Positions 1-12,344 of a stretch of DNA of 64,000 bases are shown in pieces. The notes beneath the pieces are model-generated. The model did not search any database and was not told where the DNA came from. It saw only the letters and a program-made list of their open reading frames with translations. This stretch comes from Apostichopus japonicus (taxonomy: Eukaryota > Echinodermata > Holothuroidea > Aspidochirotida > Stichopodidae), in assembly GCF_037975245.1 (NCBI RefSeq), contig NC_092578.1:1995001-2059000 (forward strand). The letters are read 5' to 3'. How positions within the stretch are numbered: the stretch's first letter is position 1; each line of letters begins with the position of its first letter. The position numbers and the translations under genes were made by a program.

Positions 1-1140
1 TTCTCGAGGTACAACCATTGCAGTGTTAGACAGTCTGACAAACTGTACAACATCGTTTCAAAAATTGTACACCCATACACATACAGAATCTAGAGTACTG
101 TTTCAATTGCCTGTGATAATACCAGGCCAGGGCAGCTCAGGCAGGTCAAAGGATAATACAAACACAAGTTGGTATCACAGAACTTTATGAATCCCCAGTG
201 GCTTACCAATGTAAATAATCCAGAGATTTTTCCATGAAGTGACTGATTTTTTGGCCATTGAATTAATAATTATATACTATTGAATATTGTGTTTGCCAGT
301 GATAAATATGGGACATACAAAATTATTCAGGCTTCTCTTCTTTTTCTCTATGAATTAGTCGGACTGATTTAATCACATTGTTACACCCTGAAGTGTTACA
401 TATATAGGTGAGTAGTGATTTAAAGTGCTGTACTGAAAGTACACCCTATGTATAGCACTGAATAGTACTGAGAGAAGATTGTTTCTAAGATAATATTTGT
501 TACTTTTGTTATTTTGCATATTCTGCCCCAAAAAATGAGGTTAGAGACTTATGTATCTGCTATGACAAGTTTGTAGGCCTATAGTCTCTGTTTCGATAAT
601 CAGCTTGATAAGCACTTTTTGCATTGGAAGTTTTGAACACATATCAAGTCTGTAGGCAGTAAATATCTCTAGAGGTTGTGCTACATGTGCGGTATACAGA
701 GTTTGTTGCTCAAACACAACTACAAATAGTTTAAATCTAAATTTAACCTACAGTATATACATGTATTTTACACTGCATTGATTCATGTCCGTAAACATTT
801 CCCTAATATCAAGTTACCAACATAACATGTACAGTACTCAAGATTATGTTCCAAAAATATATCAGGAAACTGCATATCTGATTTTGGTTGTCGAAACAGA
901 AATGTGGTCGTCTCTGACAATCGAACATTGGTTAAAATTTTAGCAATAGTTTTGATGCTTGCACGTTGTACTTTTCATTGGTCTTAAAAATTGATATTGC
1001 TGGAAAAGTATCAGGTCATCTATTAATGGTGAATATGTAAACAGTAAAGACCAAATCATTGTGGTCATATTTGATATTGTTTTTGTCCTTAATTTGTGCT
1101 TTGTTTTTTACATTCTTGTTTTAACTGTTATCATTCTAGT
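1..1140. other. AT-rich sequence, nothing recognised
   Basis: Open reading frames are short and biased toward Phe, Ile, Lys and Asn, as expected by chance in AT-rich DNA. I see no splice-bounded coding segment, RNA gene or terminal inverted repeat. Confidence 0.5.
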
Positions 1141-1149
1141 CCCTTATGT

Positions 1150-1265
1150 TACTAATTAGCATGTATAATATATGTTTAAGGTTTTCAAAAGTACTTTTCG
1201 GAAGGTTCTGATCCTCCAAATTATTCACATCGAGAAATGCTAAATTAAAATGTTGATGTCTTGGA
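1150..1265 (+). repeat. Dispersed repeat R1, fragment
   Basis: The stretch 'ttttcaaaagtacttttc' followed by a TCCAAATTATTC segment resembles the cores at 37040-37100 and 58190-58240. This is a short, diverged copy of the R1 repeat described at 36990-37330. Confidence 0.5.
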
Positions 1266-1778
1266 GAGACAAACTGCTTTGATATTGGCTTTAAAATGCT
1301 CATTGGAGTATAGCAACACAAGTGACCATTCTTTGACTTCCTACTGTAGCATATTTGCTGGCAATATTTCTGTATTGAGGACTACAGTTGTGATAAAAAT
1401 GTACAGAATTACACAAAGAAACATGTGATAATAGTAATTTAAAAAAAAAAATTAAATACAGTATCCAATAAAAATGTGTCAAAATATGTGACAAATCAAA
1501 GAAAATTTCTGAATTTATGAGTGACTACATCCTAGCCCATATTATATATTTAGAGAAAGATAATGATGGGTCCATTGGATGCCAAACACTAATAATTTCT
1601 TGAATTATTTGGAAAACTTGCTTCACTACACTGTATTAAAATCTATTGTGGTAAATATTGACAATTGGACACATCAGTTTGCTTTGTCTCCTTGTAAAAA
1701 TGAAATGTTTACATTTTCATGAAAAATATTAAACACAACTGCAGCAAGGCATGTCACTTCACTCTGGTTAAAAGAAAC

Positions 1779-1815
1779 CTCCTCCCCCTCCCCCCCCCTC
1801 CCCCCCCCCCAAAAA
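1779..1815. repeat. C-rich low-complexity tract
   Basis: Runs of C interrupted by CT, ending in a run of ten C residues and then A. The minus strand is G-rich. Simple sequence only; no gene. Confidence 0.85.
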
Positions 1816-1852
1816 GAAACAAAACTAACTTGATACATGGTGCTAAATGGTG

Positions 1853-2560
1853 TCAATAGTTATTATATATTTCGAAATAATTTGAATAAAAATTACAATA
1901 ATTTAAATCTCAGTATAATGGAACAATAAAGCTACATGAAGCCCTGGTTTTATGTAGCTGAGGGCAAAATGAAATTCATGAATATAAATAAACATGAGTC
2001 ATATGGGAGGAGAAGAGGAGATTCTCATTAGCCTCCCAGTTTGGAATCAAGATGACTTTTAGGATGACTTGCATGCAAAATGGTTTCATAGATTTAGAAT
2101 GTCTTACATGGTGAAAACTATTTGTGTAAAGAAATCTAACTTAATAATTAAAGCTGAAGTCCACTGGTAATTTAACCCCTTTAATACAATTCTGTAATAC
2201 TTCATGCTGCTCTCTTTGCTTTTACATATAGTATAAAAAAAAGAGAGAAAAAAGAGAAAAAGTAAACAGGATATAAAACCAACTAACTGACGTCAATGGT
2301 TATTATGTTTCCAAAAATAATATGAAAAAATTTTCAGTCTTTTAATGTCAGTATAAGTTGAATGACAATGCTACATTTGAAGCAGAAACTTTAGCTGAAG
2401 GCCAGAGTTAATTCATGGTTTTAAATGTTGGAGATGAATGGAATCGGTTGTAACCTGTATCTAAAATGGTGCCACAGAGTGTTTTCAACTTGTTTTGTAC
2501 TATTTTTAGAAGAAAATCTAATATAATAATTAAATCTAAAATCTATAGGAAATGTGAGAG
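1853..2560 (+). repeat. Diverged tandem duplication, period about 420 bp
   Basis: The segment from about 1853 (GTCAATAGTTATTATAT, then 'ctcagtataatggaac', and near 2135 AATCTAACTTAATAATTAAA) recurs in the same order from about 2292 (GTCAATGGTTATTATGT, 'gtcagtataagttgaa', and near 2515 AATCTAATATAATAATTAAA). The two halves are clearly related but heavily substituted and gapped, so this is an old local duplication of non-coding DNA. Confidence 0.5.
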
Positions 2561-4490
2561 CTTTTTATATCTGCAATGATTCATACTGTTTCTATTAGTG
2601 TATCATACCGTAGAGAATCCTGTACAGGTATGAAAAACTACACTTTGATGTAACATTATGTATACATGAAGGCCACTGTCATTCAAAGTCACGTATACAA
2701 ACAACAATTTAAGGTAGATTCATTCTGTAGGTAAGGAATAGCAATGGTTGGTTAATGAGAAGGGGATAGAAATTGATTGGAATGTACATGGATTGAGGGA
2801 TTTTCCATTTTGATTCGCAGACTTTTATTGTTTACATTAATCAAGACACTGCATTGTGTTGGTAAAATGCAGTTTCATAATGACTAATAAAGACTTATAA
2901 AGACAGACAGGGAGAGATACTTTACCAAAGCTGTGAAAGTCAATATTATAAACAAAACCAAAACCATATAAAAAGACAGAGAGTAAAAACGAAAGAAAAA
3001 AGTAAACTCCCAAAACGTATAGAAGTCTATGTTTTTGAAATCTGAGATTGGGTTTATGCCCAAACAAGAAACATCTAAAGTAGTTATTTTCAAACGTTTT
3101 CACTTAACACTTCAAAAGTTTGTGATGTTTGGTCATAACATTGTGTCCAATATTCTGGTTTTCTGCAAGTGAACCAGACCTATAAAGGTGGGTTTCTTCA
3201 GTTAAGCAAATATAATTTATTTTACTATTATGCCTAAAGAAGCTGCCTACCATTGATACTGAAAAATCACAAAATGCTTAACAAACAAAAGAAGAGATAC
3301 ATTAAGGATCAAGTTAAATCTTTTATGGAAAAAAAAATGGTTCTGCTTGGAGAGGTAATGGTGGGATATATACAATGATAAACTATCTACAGTATATATT
3401 ATTGTTTCAACCCTGCAAATGAACAACAATTTGCAAAGCCAGGGTGGACTTGACATTTCAGAAAATGTCAAATGTCACCCATTAGGTTACTTTCATTCTA
3501 TGCATTATGAACTCTCATGAGAGATAGTGACATGGTTTAAATGATCAGAGAGCCATCATTGTGTTATTGTTATTAGATTTTCAACTTTCAGAAGGGACCC
3601 AAAACAAAGCATATAACCTACTTTAGAATATTACTAGTATGGTTGGTTCAAAAGTAGATCTTGCCTTTTATACTAAATTGTACAACCATCTTCAATCCCA
3701 ATTTGATCTGAATTATCAAAGCAAGAGTGTCTGTTTTCCAACAAGAACAAAAATAGAGTGGCATTTGGTAAAAAATATTTGTGAAATCTTTCTTTAAAAT
3801 TTAAGGTAGTATAATCTGCTAAGTTACTGTCATCAAAGTTTCTCGGTCAAAAGTGGTTTGACAAAAGTCTGTAAAATTCTTTGTCAAACAATCATAATTT
3901 TCAAAAATATTGTATCCCCTTACGGTATCCTCCACCTACTAAATGAGTTGAAACATGTTCAGTTTCCTAAACTTCCTGCGCCTTACAGGTTATAGAAAGG
4001 AGGTTTAGTTGTTATGTGACCTCTGACATTTCATTCTAATGACTACTGTTGGAATTTTCAGAAAAATTACACCCAATCTTAATCTCTCAGATTTCTTCTC
4101 CTCACGACCAATCAACCTCAAAATTGTTTGTCTTTGTTACCAAAGAAAATGTCTTACTCTGACGGTAATCCCTGCTGTCATTACACACAATTTGTGTCCT
4201 GTGATGTCAACATCAGCAATTGATAATTTTATGTATTATCATGTTTTTCTTTCCAGCATTTAATGGTTTCATCATTTCTACAGTTAATACAGTCTACCAG
4301 GCAAATCAGAAACATCAAAATGGATGCCTCCATCTTAGTGATGATTTCAAATTTCTTTAAGAGATAATGATACTGTAGATTCATATCTTGCCTTATTCTT
4401 TTAACAGTCTTTTTGATCTAACTCTACTCATTAACCTGTCTGTATTCTGTGTGTGTATTTGTCCCTTCTGTAACTGTAACTTGTCATTCA
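2561..4490. other. AT-rich sequence, nothing recognised
   Basis: No coding exon, RNA gene or repeat family identified. The small ORFs here (for example minus strand 2837-3103) are rich in Phe, Leu and Tyr, without domain features. Confidence 0.45.
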
Positions 4491-4560
4491 GCCTCTGAAG
4501 AAGATCCTGCTAGGATCCAAATGTCAGGCCCTCTTACATTTTACACAAATAGAAAAAGGA
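4491..4560 (+). repeat. Hairpin-bearing dispersed repeat, copy 1
   Basis: Begins CCTCTGAAGAAGATCCTGC and holds the near-perfect inverted repeat GATCCT-gct-AGGATC, followed by CAAATGTCAGGCCC and a pyrimidine-rich TTACATTTTACACA tail. It matches copies at 8218 (+) and 25622 (-). The order CTGAAGA, hairpin, GAAAC in the best copy recalls a hammerhead ribozyme core, but one extra A lies before the stem. No protein is encoded. Confidence 0.65.
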
Positions 4561-5275
4561 AATTGCAAAAGTTGTAAATTAATATAATTTTGCTCAATTT
4601 ATCTAAAACATGGCACATCTTTTTTTTTTTATCATTTTAATCCTTACTGGTTTACTGTAGTCCAGCATCATGATCAGTTGATATGTATTGTAGACTACTG
4701 TACCCCACCTATATTTTTTAAGTGTCATATCATCGCATACAGTTGTACAGTGTGATACACACACGACTAGAGTTTCTTTGAATACTCTATATCAGCCAAA
4801 AACATCAAAGCTTGAAATCTGTAACCTTGCCAATGTTTTTACTTTACAAAGAAGATTTATCTCATCTGTTCTTAAAAACAGTCTTCAGTGGTTAAGAGCA
4901 CTCTATATGCATAATCATATTGATCTTTTGTCTTAACAAGTCACATGTGTATATAAGGGGTTTAATGGCCATGATGAAAATCTGGCCAAGGACATAAGTG
5001 ATATATTTTATGATGAAGATTATGATGCTGTTGTTGAAGAATGATGGCTTTTTTTTTGAATTAGAGATAGATAGCCTTCAGGTGTTTAACACTGATCATG
5101 AGCTAAACTAGTATTCAGAGAAAATATCTATTGCAAATCTACTGACATATTCAGCAAATTATACTTTTCTTCTTTGCTCTCAAACTTGACAAATTTGACT
5201 GTACTTGATGGAGTCCCTTCGCTTCTGCCAGTTAAACGGAAAGCGGTCAGACCCCTGCCGTACACTCTTCCTTCA
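4561..5275. other. AT-rich spacer, nothing recognised
   Basis: Non-coding by appearance. A somewhat more GC-rich patch (5210-5275) directly precedes the minisatellite and may be the original single-copy flank. Confidence 0.45.
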
Positions 5276-7918
5276 GAAGGAGATATTAAAGGGGCATCAT
5301 TAGTGGTGGAGGTATTAAAGGGGCATCATTAGTGGTAAAGATATTAAAGGGACATCATTAGTGGTGGAGATATTAAAGGAGCATCATTAGTGGTGGAGAT
5401 ATTAAAGGGGCATAATTAGTGGTGGAAATATTAAAGGGGCCTCATTAGTGGTGGAGATATTAAAGAGGCATCATTAGTGGTGGAGATATTAAGGAGGCAT
5501 CATTAGTGGTGGAGATATTAAAGGGACATCATTAGTGGTGGAGATATTAAAGAGGCATCATTAGTGGTGGAGATATTAAAGGGACATCATTAGTGGTGGA
5601 GATATTAAAGGGACATCATTAGTGGTGGAAATATTAAAGGGGCATCATTAGTGGTGGAGATATTAAAGAGGCATCATTAGTGGTGGAGATATTAAAGGGG
5701 CATAATTAGTGGTGGAGATATTAAAGGGACATCATTAGTGGTGGAGATATTAAAGGGACATCATTAGTGGTGGAGATATTAAAGGGACATCATTAGTGGT
5801 GGAGATATTAAAGAGGCATCATTAGTGGTGGAGATATTAAAGGGACATCATTAGTGGTGGAGATATTAAAGAGGCATCATTAGTGGTGGAGATATTAAAG
5901 GGACATCATTAGTGGTGGAGATATTAAAGAGGCATCAGTAGTGGTGGAGATATTAAAGGGACATCATTAGTGGTGGAAATATTAAAGGGGCATTATTAGT
6001 GGTGGAGATATTAAAGAGGCATCATTATTGGTGGAGATATTAAAGGGACATCATTAGTGGTGGAAATATTAAAGGGGCATCATTAGTGGTGGAGATATTA
6101 AAGAGGCATTAGTGGTGGAGATATTAAAGGGACATCATTAGTGGTGGAGATATTAAAGGGACATCATTAGTGGTGGAGATATTAAAGGGACATCATTAGT
6201 GGTGGAGATATTAAAGGGACATCATTAGTGGTGGAGATATTAAAGAGGCATCATTAGTGGTGGAGATATTAAAGGGACATCATTAGTGGTGGAAATATTA
6301 AAGGGGCATCATTAGTGGTGGAGATATTAAAGAGGCATCAATAGTGGTGGAGATATTAAAGGGACATCATTAGTGGTGGAGATATTAAAGGGGCATCATT
6401 AGTGGTGGAGATATTAAAGGGGCATCATTAGTGGTGGAGATATTAAAGGGACATCATTAGTGGAGGAGCATCATTAAAGGAGCATCATTAGTGGTGGAGA
6501 TATTAAAGGGGCATAATTAGTGGTGGAAATATTAAAGGGGCCTCATTAGTGGTGGAGATATTAAAGAGGCATCATTAGTGGTGGAGATATTAAAGGGACA
6601 TCATTAGTGGTGGAGATATTAAAGGGACATCATTAGTGGTGGAAATATTAAAGGGGCATCATTAGTGGTGGAGATATTAAAGAGGCATCATTAGTGGTGG
6701 AGATATTAAAGGGGCATAATTAGTGGTGGAGATATTAAAGGGACATCATTAGTGGTGGAGATATTAAAGGGACATCATTAGTGGTGGAGATATTAAAGGG
6801 ACATCATTAGTGGTGGAGATATTAAAGAGGCATCATTAGTGGTGGAGATATTAAAGGGACATCATTAGTGGAGGAGCATCATTAAAGGAGCATCATTAGT
6901 GGTGGAGATATTAAAGAGGCATCATTAGTGGTGGAGATATTAAAGGGACATCATTAGTGGTGGAAATATTAAAGGGGCATCATTAGTGGTGGAGATATTA
7001 AAGGGACATCATTAGTGGTGGAGATATTAAAGGGACATCATTAGTGGAGGAGCATCATTAAAGGAGCATCATTAGTGGTGGAGATATTAAAGAGGCATCA
7101 TTAGTGGTGGAGATATTAAAGGGGCATCATTAGTGGTGGAGATATTAAAGGGACATCATTAGTGGTGGAAATATTAAAGGGGCATCATTAGTGGTGGAGA
7201 TATTAAAGAGGCATCATTATTGGTGGAGATATTAAAGGGACATCATTAGTGGTGGAAATATTAAAGGGGCATCATTAGTGGTGTAGATATTAAAGAGGCA
7301 TTAGTGGTGGAGATATTAAAGAGGCATCAATAGTGGTGGAGATATTAAAGGGACATCATTAGTGGTGGAGATATTAAAGGGACATCATTAGTGGTGGAGA
7401 TATTAAAGAGGCATCATTAGTGGTGGAGATATTAAAGGGGCATCATTAGTGGTGGAGATATTAAAGGGACATCATTAGTGGTGGAAATATTAAAGGGGCA
7501 TCATTAGTGGTGGAGATATTAAAGGGACATCATTAGTGGTGGAGATATTAAAGGGACATCATTAGTGGAGGAGCATCATTAAAGGAGCATCATTAGTGGT
7601 GGAGATATTAAAGAGGCATCATTAGTGGTGGAGATATTAAAGGGGCATCATTAGTGGTGGAGATATTAAAGGGACATCATTAGTGGTGGAGATATTAAAG
7701 GGACATCATTAGTGGTGGAGATATTAAAGGGACATCATTAGTGGTGGAGATATTAAAGAGGCATCATTAGTGGTGGAGATATTAAAGGGGCATCATTAGT
7801 GGTGGAGATATTAAAGAGGCATCATTAGTGGTGGAGATATTAAAGAGGCATCATTAGTGGTGGAGATATTAAAGGGGCATCATTAGTGGTGGAGATATGA
7901 AAGGGGCATTATAGTGGT
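5276..7918 (+). repeat. 29-bp minisatellite array (about 90 units)
   Basis: The unit is GGTGGAGATATTAAAGGGAC followed by ATCATTAGT, 29 bp. Variant positions recur: GGGACATC, GAGGCATC, GGGGCATC, GGGGCATA, and AGATA versus AAATA. A composite variant (a GGAGGAGCATCATTAAAGGAGC insert) appears near 6455, 6870, 7045 and 7565, which shows block duplication (higher-order structure). The unit length is not a multiple of three and each unit holds a TAA, so the array is not coding. The edges decay to a shortened, mutated unit near 7900-7918. Confidence 0.97.
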
Positions 7919-8217
7919 CCCAAATATGCTAGAAAGTCAAATTAATGGTCACTCAACTCAAGCATTTACTACCACCCTCAAGAGTATTTTTCCTCATTTA
8001 AACATTTAATTGTCTAAATTAACACTCCTGAATGTCTGTTAGCAACTTGGAGATATAGAAACCACCCAGATAGTACTTCTAGCAATATTTAATAGCTTTC
8101 TAAAATCTGAGGCCAATACTGATGGTCTTTAAGTGGGATCATCCAAGATCATCATCACATGTAGAAGGTATCCAATGATCTCTTTAGGCTTTAGAATCCT
8201 TTCCATTCCATGCTTTA
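7919..8217. other. Spacer between the minisatellite and hairpin repeat
   Basis: AT-rich and unremarkable. It separates the 29-bp array from hairpin repeat copy 2. Confidence 0.5.
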
Positions 8218-8312
8218 GCCTCTGAAGAAGATCCTGCAAGGATCGAAACGTTGGGCCAACCTACTTTTACACATTCTCTTACACATGCTCTCTAGATAGT
8301 GGGTAAGTTTAC
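8218..8312 (+). repeat. Hairpin-bearing dispersed repeat, copy 2 (best copy)
   Basis: Starts AGCCTCTGAAGAAGATCC; contains the perfect 6-bp stem GATCCT-gca-AGGATC directly followed by GAAACGTTGGGCC. The tail TACTTTTACACATTCTCTTA, then CACATGCTCTCTAG, matches the reverse complement of 25622-25665. Direct orientation relative to copy 1 puts the 29-bp minisatellite between two copies. Confidence 0.75.
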
Positions 8313-9479
8313 TAACAATTTTAATTTTAGTTTGATTTTTTTTATATTGTGTACCTTTAAATGAACCTATACTGTTGATGGCATGCTGTTATGTGATAGA
8401 TTAAAAGTTCAGTGGTTTGTAGTATTCAACAACTTATCCAGACATTCATTCCCAAGAGATTATGAAAGCGTAATTATACAGAACGGTTTTCGTCATTTAG
8501 GGCTTAGCAATCGTGTAGAAATTAATCCTTTCTTCAATGTTATCGTATTCCTAAGTATTAACATTTAGAATCCTGCAGAAATCAAATCGATGTCTGTTCT
8601 TAGGTTTTCGTGCACCTTCTTTAGTGGATCTCCTGGATCCAGAATTTACTAAAACAGAAAAGGTTTTTCTTATTCTTGTATGGATAATATTCCTCAGAAT
8701 TAGATATATACAGTAGAGCAGGTAAAGTTTCTTGTTATAGCCTCACCCATAGTTTCATATTTTAGTCAGTTTTAATATTATTGTAGAACTGTCCAAAAGT
8801 CAATCTCTCTGATCTAGATGTACAAAACATAGTGACGTAGTATAGTACAGTACCTTTATGATGTCAATTCATGCAGTTTAATATGAGTCTGTCTTGTGTG
8901 AATACATATCATTGTTGCATTGTTTAGTACGTTCAATCATACTTTACACACAAATGGTTGTGTTTCAGCTAGACATTTGATTAAAAAATCTACCCTGATT
9001 GACATTATGCCAGAAATAGCTTTCACGTTACTTATCCTTGCTTATGTGGAAAGAAAAACCAAATTAGCTTCAATTTTCTACATACATAGATAGATAGTCC
9101 ATATTTCTAATATCATAATGATCATCAGTATACTTGATCAAATTTACCCTTTGAGCAAAAACAATCATATTGAGTTAAGGATCATCAAGTTTTCTCTTTC
9201 TAAGTGTAATCTGAAGTTAAAGTGAAAGTGTACACTAAACACACACAGGAAGATTCTTGCAGTAGTTTAGGTCTCATACTGAACACGTCAAAATGACAAA
9301 GTTCAATTTCAATGAGGTGGATTGATGTTGAGTGAAGCATCAGATAATTGATACAAAGTCTATAAAGAGTGCTATTGATTGTACTCTTGTAGTGATTGCG
9401 TGTATACAGCAAGCAGAGAAACTAGGACTATCATTCGCTTGTTGGATATAGTTGCTGTGTGTCTTCCTTAGTCTGGCAG
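8313..9479. other. AT-rich sequence, nothing recognised
   Basis: No supported gene. The ORFs at 8383-8568 (+) and 9200-9412 (-) have no recognisable domain and no convincing splice context. Confidence 0.45.
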
Positions 9480-9730
9480 TATGGGACTGGTTTAATCTTA
9501 AAAGGAAATAGTCTGGTGGCAGACCATTTAACATTTATCTTAAAGAAAACATAATCCACATTGTTCATTGAAAACCCTATCTTAAATTTCTTGTCCCTCT
9601 CTTGGGGTATGGAACCCTCCCTTACTCTAGAATGCGGCCCACAGTAAGAGGGTCTGTGATGTCATTATGGGATATGTGCTTCAAAAGTTTTGCTTTCCTT
9701 TTACAAGAGGACAATCCACAGAGTTGCATA
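9480..9730 (+). repeat. Dispersed repeat R2, diverged fragment
   Basis: A CACATTGTTCATTGAAAACC stretch followed by a CACAGTAAGAGGGTCTGTGATG segment parallels 18780-18960 (CACACTGTTAGTTGAAAACA, CACAGTAGGGAATCTGTGATG). Non-coding. Confidence 0.4.
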
Positions 9731-10017
9731 TTATTTCATCGCCAGCAAACACTACTGATTTTGAGTGAACAAATTTAACTGGATCCATGTCATCTCAATG
9801 TTTCCCCTGGAGTAAAAAAAAAAAAAAAATATGAGGAGATTATAATCATCTTGTAGCTTTATCCTTGGAATGCCATACATGAGGAATATTTGCTGTCAAT
9901 GTTTTCTCTGTGTTAACATTTTCATCAAAAGTTCAATTTTGGTGGTAGAAATATTATATTCTTCTGGGAGAAATTGTTTCTGTCTACTACTCAATTATTG
10001 CTTTTACTTATTCTAAC

Positions 10018-10064
10018 TGGGGAGGGAGGGGGGAGTGAGGGAGGGGAGGGGAAGGGGTGGTTCT
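10018..10064 (+). repeat. G-rich tract with quadruplex potential
   Basis: GGGGAGGGAGGGGGGAGTGA is followed by GGGAGGGGAGGGG and further G-runs. At least four runs of three or more G lie within 45 bases on the + strand, the usual sequence requirement for a G-quadruplex. Simple sequence otherwise. Confidence 0.7.
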
Positions 10065-10069
10065 GTTGG

Positions 10070-10855
10070 TTTTTTTTGTTCTCTTTTCTAATTGTAAGTT
10101 CTGTATTTTTTCAGGGAGTGTCACTACCTGACAAGCCCTATAGGGTTTTTTATTACACTTCCTTTCACATTTCTTTCACATTTCTTATCTCCTTCTATGT
10201 TATATGTCATACTTATGTTCTGATAAAACAAAATGAATGAAATGAAATGATTTCAAAGATTATAAAGAAAGCAAAACTAGATTCTGCCCAACTTTCTGCC
10301 CAACTAGTTTCGGCCCAATCGCCACAATGACATTCACTCTACTCAACATCAACCTCAGTGACCAGAATATCAGGGCTTTAAAGTAGCTTTTTGTGTTTTC
10401 GAAGTAATATCATTCTATACACATTTATAATTAGCCTAAAGTACATTTGTATGTGGCAACAGACACTTGTTCAAAACAACTGACAAACAAAACATTAATT
10501 GATACAGTTCGATCTACAGTACAGGTCTTTAGTCTTACATGTCTTAATGCCTGGGATGGTCCTTCTTTAATTTGAGAAATTTGACAAGCATTGTATGACA
10601 GGTAGTGTGATACCTTGGGGCTGTTATATCTTATTCCTTGAATTAATGAACCATTTGTAATGTTACAGCAATATTTAGAACCTATGACCTTACTGTTATG
10701 TATACATAATTAGTTATCTGATATGGATGGATAATAATGTACACACTATAGAGGAAACCCAAAGGCTTTTAAAATTCTGCTAAAAGTGAGACAATCTCAT
10801 ACTCTGATCTTGCCAAACAATTACACCAAATTTGAAAAACAAGTATATATATATG
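10070..10855. other. AT-rich sequence, nothing recognised
   Basis: No gene or repeat family identified. Confidence 0.45.
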
Positions 10856-11000
10856 TATATTTACTTCGCTCCTCGCTTACCTGTCTCCTCACAACCTTAG
10901 CACCTCATTCTACCGTGTCAAGTATGCCCTGGTTACCTTTTAACACTGAGCACCCTCAACGACCAGCTCCTCCGGTCGTTGCCCTTCCTTCTCATTCTAC
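10856..11000 (+). repeat. Foldback-like family (FBL), + copy
   Basis: Contains CTCGCTTACCTGTCTCCTCA, then CAACCTTAGCACCTCATTCT, then ACC-GTGTCAAGTATGCCC and GGTTACCTTTTAACACTGAG. The same order recurs at 32268-32370 (reverse), 43033 and 52560, so this is one copy of a dispersed family. The interior GGTTACC...TTAACA...CCCTC block resembles the reverse complement of the 35-bp satellite unit at 29281-31935. Boundaries are approximate. Confidence 0.75.
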
Positions 11001-12153
11001 CATCCAAAGTGTCTACATATATGCGTTTTCATAGTGGATAGTGAATCTTACGGAAATTTGCTCGGATACATTGGATTTTTACCTTTTTGAAAAACAAGTA
11101 TATACATGTCATTGGAATGAAATCTGCTGTCAGGTGATGTTACTTAACAAGGACGCTGTTTGTTTTATGGAGTTAATGAGCAGTGGCTTGTACAGCATCA
11201 TGGACAATCTACTCAACTTGTTTGGCTTCTTTTAACTTGGTTTATAAAATACAAAATACAAAATATAAATGCTTTAGGCATATTCACTTAGGTAGGTACA
11301 ATGTCAGTTATCTTGCATGGTTGGTCAACTTAAATAGCATACACCATGTTTGTGAAATCAATGTCTGTTCTGCTCTAATTGGTCTCATGTTTACTTTGGC
11401 CCCTTTCGTGTTTGGATGCTGCATTGGTGAGATGATGGACTGCAATTAGGTTATAAATCTGTAGTTCAAACATTATTGAGATCCAGTTCTTTACAACTTC
11501 AACGCATCCACATCTGTGAATTTCTCTGATAGTTTCGTGGAATAATGGAATAATGGGCAGGGTGTAAAAGCTACGAGACCTAATTTACAGATTGGTCAAG
11601 CATTGATGCCTGATGGTATACTGTATAATATTGCACAATGAACATACTAAGTTGGTAATTTATGGTAATCGTACAGGACGTTGTTAATGGAGGGGAAATA
11701 CAAGCTGAAACACCTACTCTCTTTGGTCTTCAGAGCTTCCACGGAGGTATTTCCAAGATTCTGATGGGTAAATTCTAATATCTGTCTGCTTTTTATGAAC
11801 TTTGTGATTGGAGGAACTTTGTTAATTTGCCAGTTTTAGAAAGTTTACAGATAAGCTTACAAGTTTTACAGCCTTTATATAGGAAACCTGAAAATGATAA
11901 AGTATATATACACATCAACCCTGGCTTACATGGCTCTACACAGCCAATGTGGAGCACTATAGGCGTGCTCCCATTGATTCGGTGTTACTCGGAGGTAAAA
12001 ACAGATGCTCTTCGCCCCAGACCACAAACAGACACTGTTATTGCGATCTGTGGTCCCGATGCGCTTATTTAAACACGAGTAAGCAGGGACTTTAGGGAAA
12101 GTAGTAAGCCAAGGTCACATCAAGCTGGTGGAACGCTACGGCAATGATTGAAT
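11001..12153. other. Flank of the LTR element, nothing recognised
   Basis: Several short ORFs (11041-11235, 11183-11449, 11827-12072) overlap in different frames without domain features. I could not support a gene. Confidence 0.45.
12150..12153 (+). repeat. Target site duplication of LTR element, left
   Basis: GAAT directly before the 5' TG of the left LTR; the same GAAT follows the CA end of the right LTR (15656-15659). A 4-bp duplication is consistent with integrase-mediated insertion. Confidence 0.75.
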
Positions 12154-12266
12154 TGTTAGGAACATGATTTGAACAAAACAGAGGCCCCTATAAATTTTTA
12201 TTAAGTTACCTTCACAGATAGTGGTACAGCCATTCAGAGGTTAGGGGAAAATGACCTGTCAGTGGC

Positions 12267-12344
12267 ACATTGATATACCATATGACATTGTGTTGCTGTA
12301 CTATTCATTTTGCTCTGAGTTTTGTTCCTTTCTACCCCTCAGGT
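12267..12344 (+). repeat. 78-bp direct repeat inside LTR, copy a
   Basis: Starts ACATTGATATACCATATGAC and ends TTTCTACCCCTCAGGT. It is identical to 13159-13236. At its end it continues ATGTTC, producing CAG|GTATGT, a consensus-quality splice donor. The same pair occurs in the 3' LTR at 14637-14714. Confidence 0.95.

Noticed and set aside
5276-7918. CRISPR-like array
   Set aside because: Repeats are directly tandem with no unique spacers and the genome is animal; it is a minisatellite. The same applies to 29281-31935.
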